A DNA stretch of 14,643 nt, taken from contig JAURNZ010000061.1 in the NCBI GenBank assembly GCA_030829925.1, positions 1 through 14,643 of the forward strand. Direction: 5' to 3'. The notes below the pieces were generated by a model that was not told where the DNA came from, ran no database searches, and saw only the letters and a program-made list of their open reading frames with translations. The position numbers and the translations under genes were made by a program. This DNA comes from Gammaproteobacteria bacterium. GTDB taxonomy: Bacteria; Pseudomonadota; Gammaproteobacteria; Comchoanobacterales; Comchoanobacteraceae. The number at the start of each line of letters is the position of its first letter. Within the stretch, counting starts at the first letter, position 1. This document shows positions 12,847 through 14,643 of this stretch, one piece after another.

Positions 12847-14453
12847 CAACTATGTTTTTTAGTTAAGTACCACTGCTGAAGCGCTGAAAGCACTGCATTT
12901 GTAAGCATATACAAAGCCAGTCCAGCTGGAAACTGGCAAAAAATGAAGGTCATCATGACTGGCATTATCATCATAGCTTGTTCCTGTGCAGGATCAAGAT
13001 TAGTAGGTGTTAGTTTTTGCTGAAAGAACAATCCTAATCCCATAATTAAAGGCAAAATATAATATGGGTCATATGATGATAAATCAGGAATCCATAAGAA
13101 ACTTGCATGCCTAAGTTGAACGCTCTCAACCAAAACCCAGTAAAGCGCTATTAAGAAAGGAAACTGAATAAGAATGGGTAAACATCCGCCCATTGGGTTG
13201 ACGCCTTCCTCTTTATATAAAGCCATAATCGCTTGGCTTTTTTGAGCTGCATCATCTTTGAATCGTTCTTGAATGTCTTTTATTCTTGGTTGAAGCGCTT
13301 TCATTTTCAAGCTTGCAACAAACCCTTTTTCTGACATTTTATAAAAAATAAGTTTAATCAATGCTGTCGTAAGAATAATAGCAAGACCCCAGTTATTAAA
13401 GGCATCATGTATAAAATTAAGCACCTTAAAAATAACCTCTGATAACAACCAGAGCCAACCATAATCAATTGTTAAATTTAAACCTGGCGCAATACCAGCC
13501 AAAACATCAGCTAACTCTGGACCTGAGTAAAGTGTCTCAGAAACAGTAAGCGATTCATTGCTTGATAAAGTGTATTGCATCCCCAGCATAGAAGCTGAAA
13601 AGCGTGACAAGCCATTTTTATCAACTGGTAACCACTGCGTATTCAAAACAGACGAACCCATAGCTTGAGGTACCCAAGCGTTTAAGAAGTAGCGCTGCTG
13701 AACAGAAAACCAACCAGCATTATCTAAACTTATTCCACCTGAATCTGACGCGATTTGCGTATAAGGCAATTTAACATAAGGTGTTTCTTTCGTATGATAA
13801 CTAACACCTGAATAAGTTGGTAATACAAACCATCCCGAACTTTCTTTAATCCCTGCACCAGGTTGAAAATTCTTAGGCGTATCCATTACTTTTTCATCTG
13901 ATGCATGCAACGACACAAAGCTTGAATATGGAACAACCTTTTGATTAAGAGCACCTATATTTTCAACATAGTTAGTTTGCTTGATAGTGTAAGGATCTTC
14001 GCCAAATTCAAATGTTTTTGTATATAGAAAAGCACCAGACTTTACCTCTAAGACCAATTTGCTTTGAGTTGTTTTTTCATGATTAACATTGAATTTCAAT
14101 AACTCATCTCCTAGATACCCAGATTGGGCATAGTATGAAAAATCTTCACTGTAATTCAAGATATTTTGACGTAATTCTCTTTGAATGGTTTTATAGTATT
14201 GTGAAAGCTCAGTTTTGACTACTTTACCTCCATCAAGATCAATTGTTGCTTTCAAAAGATCATTGCTTATGCTAAATAGTCTTCCTGAGTCAGGTAAAGA
14301 AATTGAACTATTTTTAACGCTGGCCGATATTGGTTCAACTTGCGTGTTACTGCTATTGACGCTTGCTGTATGTGTTTCTTGAAACCAAAATTGCACTAAA
14401 ACTAGAAACAATAAACCTAGAAGAATATATAGGTAACTTTTTAATGTGTTCAA
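12846..14453 (-). CDS. yidC: membrane protein insertase YidC
   Basis: Inserts and folds inner-membrane proteins alone or with SecYEG. I start it at TTG 14453, giving 535 residues (548 in E. coli), because this TTG overlaps the rnpA TGA (TTGA), has GAGAG seven bases upstream, and places the first helix at about residues 7-24, as in the family. An upstream TTG at 14495 adds 14 residues and runs into rnpA. A large periplasmic P1 domain (about 30-325) follows, then the conserved insertase core from about 332: FIHDAFNNWGLAIILTT, LKMKALQPRIKDIQERF, YKEEGVNPMGGCLPILIQFP, DPYYILPLIMG and MMPVMMTF-like helix 5. The groove arginine (Arg366 in E. coli) is Lys367 here. The E. coli basic tail is short (LTKKHS). 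Confidence 0.96.
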   Translation of the reverse strand: MNTLKSYLYILLGLLFLVLVQFWFQETHTASVNSSNTQVEPISASVKNSSISLPDSGRLFSISNDLLKATIDLDGGKVVKTELSQYYKTIQRELRQNILNYSEDFSYYAQSGYLGDELLKFNVNHEKTTQSKLVLEVKSGAFLYTKTFEFGEDPYTIKQTNYVENIGALNQKVVPYSSFVSLHASDEKVMDTPKNFQPGAGIKESSGWFVLPTYSGVSYHTKETPYVKLPYTQIASDSGGISLDNAGWFSVQQRYFLNAWVPQAMGSSVLNTQWLPVDKNGLSRFSASMLGMQYTLSSNESLTVSETLYSGPELADVLAGIAPGLNLTIDYGWLWLLSEVIFKVLNFIHDAFNNWGLAIILTTALIKLIFYKMSEKGFVASLKMKALQPRIKDIQERFKDDAAQKSQAIMALYKEEGVNPMGGCLPILIQFPFLIALYWVLVESVQLRHASFLWIPDLSSYDPYYILPLIMGLGLFFQQKLTPTNLDPAQEQAMMIMPVMMTFIFCQFPAGLALYMLTNAVLSALQQWYLTKKHS

Positions 14454-14643
14454 TTTTTTTCTCTCAGTGTTGTTCTTTCTAAAAATTTGTACCAATCAAA
14501 CTTTATCATGTTGAAATTCAAATCAATTGGTTTTGTTAATATTGCAATGATATCTACTGAACCAAGTTTTTCATTAACAAACAAAGTATTGGCAACTCTT
14601 CGAATATAGTTTCTATAAACAGCTTTTTTGATAATTTTTTTTC
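14450..14643 (-). CDS. rnpA: ribonuclease P protein component, C-terminal part (cut by window edge)
   Basis: Protein subunit that helps RNase P RNA bind and cleave pre-tRNA leaders. The last 63 residues and TGA (14452-14450) are visible; the start lies beyond the window. KKIIKKAVYRNYIRR is the conserved RNR helix of the family (usual form KKAVxRNRxKR), followed by VDIIAILTKPI, matching the DIVVIARKG strand, and WYKFLER, matching the last helix. The RNR core reads RNY-IRR, so one arginine is replaced by tyrosine. It heads the rnpA-yidC-mnmE cluster, and the yidC start overlaps its stop. No yidD lies between, unlike in most relatives. The family is inferred from motif and position together. Confidence 0.9.
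   Translation of the reverse strand, partial: KKIIKKAVYRNYIRRVANTLFVNEKLGSVDIIAILTKPIDLNFNMIKFDWYKFLERTTLREKN

Noticed and set aside
14454..14495. Longer yidC beginning at TTG 14495
   Set aside because: It overlaps 46 bases of rnpA, has no ribosome site and adds a charged stretch before the first helix that the family lacks.
1..14643. CRISPR array, insertion sequence, phage or toxin-antitoxin genes
   Set aside because: No spaced direct repeats, transposase-like frames, terminal inverted repeats or known defence domains are visible; every long frame is a housekeeping or transport gene.

Overview
The window is a compact stretch of AT-rich gammaproteobacterial chromosome made almost entirely of housekeeping genes. 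Two conserved gene orders identify the group. The first is tRNA-Gln, prs, rplY, pth, ychF on the plus strand. The second is rnpA, yidC, mnmE on the minus strand, which in most bacteria lies beside rpmH, dnaA and oriC, so the origin is probably just beyond the right edge. Low GC, tight packing, overlapping genes, divergent versions of several conserved proteins and an MFS carrier of the type common in intracellular gammaproteobacteria suggest a host-associated, reduced genome (Legionellales, Coxiella-like or Comchoanobacter-like). The exact lineage is a guess.

Left part (1-5926, plus strand): the tail of a possible upstream gene, a very short PilQ/HofQ-like secretin, tRNA-Gln(UUG) with its own strong promoter, then the prs-rplY-pth-ychF cluster for PRPP synthesis, ribosomal protein bL25, peptidyl-tRNA rescue and a ribosome-associated ATPase. 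After a 126-150 bp gap that holds two small inverted repeats comes a DamX-like protein with an AAA-type ATPase, a membrane segment and a SPOR domain.

Middle (5895-9527): rsmB on the minus strand is divergent from sodB-fdx on the plus strand, with promoters for both directions in about 60 bp. mutM (minus) is divergent from a YceF-type maf gene (plus) across only 30 bp. All three convergent pairs (damX-like/rsmB, fdx/mutM, maf/tatD) overlap at their 3' ends.

Right part (9517-14643, minus strand): one tightly coupled operon read right to left, rnpA (cut by the window edge), yidC, mnmE, an MFS transporter and tatD. Every junction overlaps. It joins RNase P maturation of tRNA, membrane insertion, tRNA wobble modification, uptake and DNA/RNA 3' processing. 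Translation starts deserve attention: yidC and the MFS gene use TTG starts, and prs and maf have no visible Shine-Dalgarno. I found no CRISPR array, insertion sequence, phage gene or new defence system. The interest lies in compaction, unusual starts and changed key residues.
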